A stretch of DNA of 32,507 bases from Bacillota bacterium. Lineage in GTDB: Bacteria; Bacillota; Bacilli; Paenibacillales; Paenibacillaceae. Numbering within the stretch: position 1 is the first letter of the stretch; every line of letters starts with the position of its first letter. The notes beneath the pieces are model-generated. The model was not told the DNA's origin. It saw only the letters and a program-made list of their open reading frames with translations, and made no database searches. Position numbers and translations under genes: made by a program. The stretch lies in assembly GCA_023386495.1 (NCBI GenBank), contig JAEWJS010000047.1:1-32507 (forward strand), written 5' to 3'. Below, one piece after another: positions 30,884 to 32,507 of this stretch.

Positions 30884-32507
30884 ATGAATGAAGACAAATT
30901 GCATCACATGCGGCTATATGCCGCGCTGCTGCTGGCGCAAGCCGTGCAGCGGCTATACGCAGGCGCCAAGCTGGGGCTGGCCGCCGTCACGGAGCAAGGC
31001 TTCTACTACGATCTTGACGTTCCCGGCAGTCTGTCCGATTCCGACCTTGCCGGCATCGAAGAAGAGATGCAACGGATTGCGGCTGAAAATGCTTCGAGCG
31101 TAGTGGAGCTTCTGTCTCTTGAAGAGGGGCTGCGGCTGTTCGAGAGCAGGAATGAAGCTTGGAAAGCGGAATGGATTCGGGAGGCTGCAGGCGACAAGAT
31201 TGCGGTCATGCGAAGCGGAGCGTTCCTCGATGTCGTGCCGAATGAATGGGCAGCGTCCGGCGCGTCGCATGGGCTGCCGGCCTTCAAGCTGCTTAATACG
31301 GCAGGCGCTTATTGGCGGGGGGATAGCAGCAACCCGATGCTGCAGCGGATTTACGGCGCTGCCTTCTCGAGCGAAGTGGAGCTTGCGGCATTCGTTGCCG
31401 GTCACGAGGAGGCGCTTAAGCGTGACCACCGTAAGCTCGGCCAGTAGCTTGAATTGTTCATGTTTGCGGAAGAAGCGCCAGGCATGCCGTTCTTTCTCCC
31501 GAAGGGGACGGTGGTGCGTCAGAAGTTGGAGCAATTGGCGCGCGATTACCTTGCGAAGTACGAATGCGAGGAGGTGCGAACGCCGATCATCATGAATCGC
31601 CGCATGTGGGAGCAATCCGGTCATTGGGACCATTATCGCGATAACATGTACTTCTCCGAGCTCGACAATCACCAGTTCGCCGTCAAGCCGATGAACTGTC
31701 CGGGGCATATGTTGATTTTCAAGCATAGACGCCGTTCCTATCGCGAGCTGCCGCTTCGTCTCGCCGAATTCGGGCAGGTACACCGCCATGAATTCAGCGG
31801 CGCGTTGAACGGACTGTTCCGCGTTCGGACGTTCTGCCAGGACGATGCGCACTTGTTCGTGACGCCGGATCAGATCGAAGCCGAGATCAAGCAAGTGATC
31901 GCGATGATCCGGGAAATCTATGCCATCTTCGGCTTCGAGTATCGGCTGGAATTGTCGACAAGGCCGGATGATTCCATGGGAAGCGATGAGCAGTGGGAGG
32001 CGGCAGAGAAAGCGCTGGCTCGCGTCCTGGAGGATACGGGGCTGCCGTATAGCATCAATGAAGGGGACGGCGCGTTCTATGGGCCTAAGATCGATTTTCA
32101 CATTCGCGATGCCCTGAACAGAAGCCACCAATGCGGCACGGTGCAGTTGGATTTTCAGATGCCCGAGAAGTTCGAGCTCTCTTACGTAGACGAGCGGAAC
32201 GAGAAGCAGACGCCGATCGTTATTCATCGCGCGGTCTACGGATCGATCGATCGCTTCCTCGGCATCCTGCTCGAGCATTATGCCGGCGCGCTTCCGGTGT
32301 GGCTCGCCCCCGTGCAGGCGATCATCCTGCCCGTCAGCGAAGCGCATGAAGCCTACGCGGCAGAGCTATGTCGGAAGCTGACGGCATCCGGCATTCGCGC
32401 GGAGGTGGATGAGCGCAACGAGAAGCTCGGCTACCGGATCCGCGAAGCACAGATGCAGAAGATCCCGTATACGCTGGTCGTCGGCGACGCCGAGCGGCAC
32501 TCGGGAG
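30884..32507 (+). pseudogene. threonyl-tRNA synthetase paralogue, no TGS domain, in-frame TAG, runs off the window
   Basis: The gene starts at ATG 30884 (AAGGAG upstream) and is open to the window end except for TAG at 31445-31447 (codon 188). The sequence either side aligns continuously with ThrRS (DHRKLGQ, stop, LELFMFAEEAPGM), so one Gln or Glu codon has become TAG. The N-terminal TGS domain is absent. The editing-domain His pair (usual HxxxH) reads L-x3-L, and the editing Cys region reads DVVPNEW. The catalytic core is intact: KPMNCPGH, FRVRTFCQDDAH and VIHRA supply the zinc-site Cys and His residues. The anticodon-binding domain begins at WLAPVQ. It could be a recent pseudogene, a sequencing error or a read-through gene. 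No ribosome binding site precedes the next ATG (31460). Confidence 0.85.
31445..31447 (+). other. in-frame TAG between the editing-like and catalytic domains of ThrRS
   Basis: The amber codon lies at the domain boundary, at the position where ThrRS proteins usually have Gln or Glu. One base change from CAG or GAG explains it. The frame is open for more than 1 kb afterwards. Confidence 0.9.

Noticed and set aside
30953..32347. 464-residue open frame on the minus strand
   Set aside because: It is a shadow of the ThrRS gene in a GC-rich region. The plus-strand frame shows unmistakable ThrRS motifs, and the minus-strand protein has no recognisable domain.
1..32507. CRISPR arrays, tRNA or rRNA genes, prophage or conjugation genes
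   Set aside because: No regularly spaced repeats, no tRNA-like cloverleaf or rRNA sequence and no phage or transfer proteins were recognised; the only mobile element seen is the IS.

Overview
The window looks like chromosomal DNA of a Bacillota bacterium close to Paenibacillus. Three things point that way: strong AGGAGG-type ribosome binding sites with frequent GTG and TTG starts, tandem T-box leaders, and protein families typical of spore-forming Bacilli (PadR/HAAS, YtxH, DUF948, YflT-like, ClpP). This is judged from the sequence alone, with no database search. Nearly all the sequence is coding, and I see no rRNA, tRNA or CRISPR array.

Layout. (1) 1-1645: tail of an unknown gene, a Nudix hydrolase, an overlapping P-loop kinase and an RDD membrane protein. 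(2) 1749-12840: an 11-kb run of same-strand genes that is the most unusual part of the window. It encodes five VOC (glyoxalase/bleomycin-resistance fold) proteins, two UvrA-family ATPases (one full length, one compact and lacking the UvrB-binding region), an ECF-type sigma factor ending in a half VOC module, a MerR regulator and an AraC regulator with two GyrI-like ligand-binding domains. A textbook MerR promoter (19-bp spacer filled by a perfect inverted repeat) drives VOC-merR-uvrA-like. I read this as an inducible defence against a DNA-damaging small molecule: sense, sequester, then clear adducts from DNA. (3) 12935-19431: two APH-fold kinases, an alpha/beta hydrolase with a TetR regulator, an ArsR-DUF2087 regulator, a MATE exporter and an SDR oxidoreductase. 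The TetR/ArsR divergent region holds striking palindromic operators. (4) 19549-23199: a PadR/HAAS membrane pair, then a LysR regulator divergent from a diverged adenylosuccinate synthetase. (5) 23319-28257: small envelope or stress proteins (DUF1328, DUF948, YflT-like, YtxH), a ClpP paralogue and an intact IS1182-family element inserted between convergent genes. (6) 28428-30264: a second ECF sigma factor, a DUF4362-like anchored protein and a small helix-hairpin-helix protein. (7) 30274-32507: a sigma-A promoter, two tandem threonine T-box riboswitches, and a threonyl-tRNA synthetase paralogue that lacks the TGS domain, has lost its editing residues and carries an in-frame TAG codon. It runs off the end of the window.

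Main candidates for something new: the VOC/UvrA/sigma/MerR/AraC island, the sigma-VOC chimera, a leader peptide motif shared by three VOC genes, and the tandem-T-box editing-less ThrRS with an amber codon.
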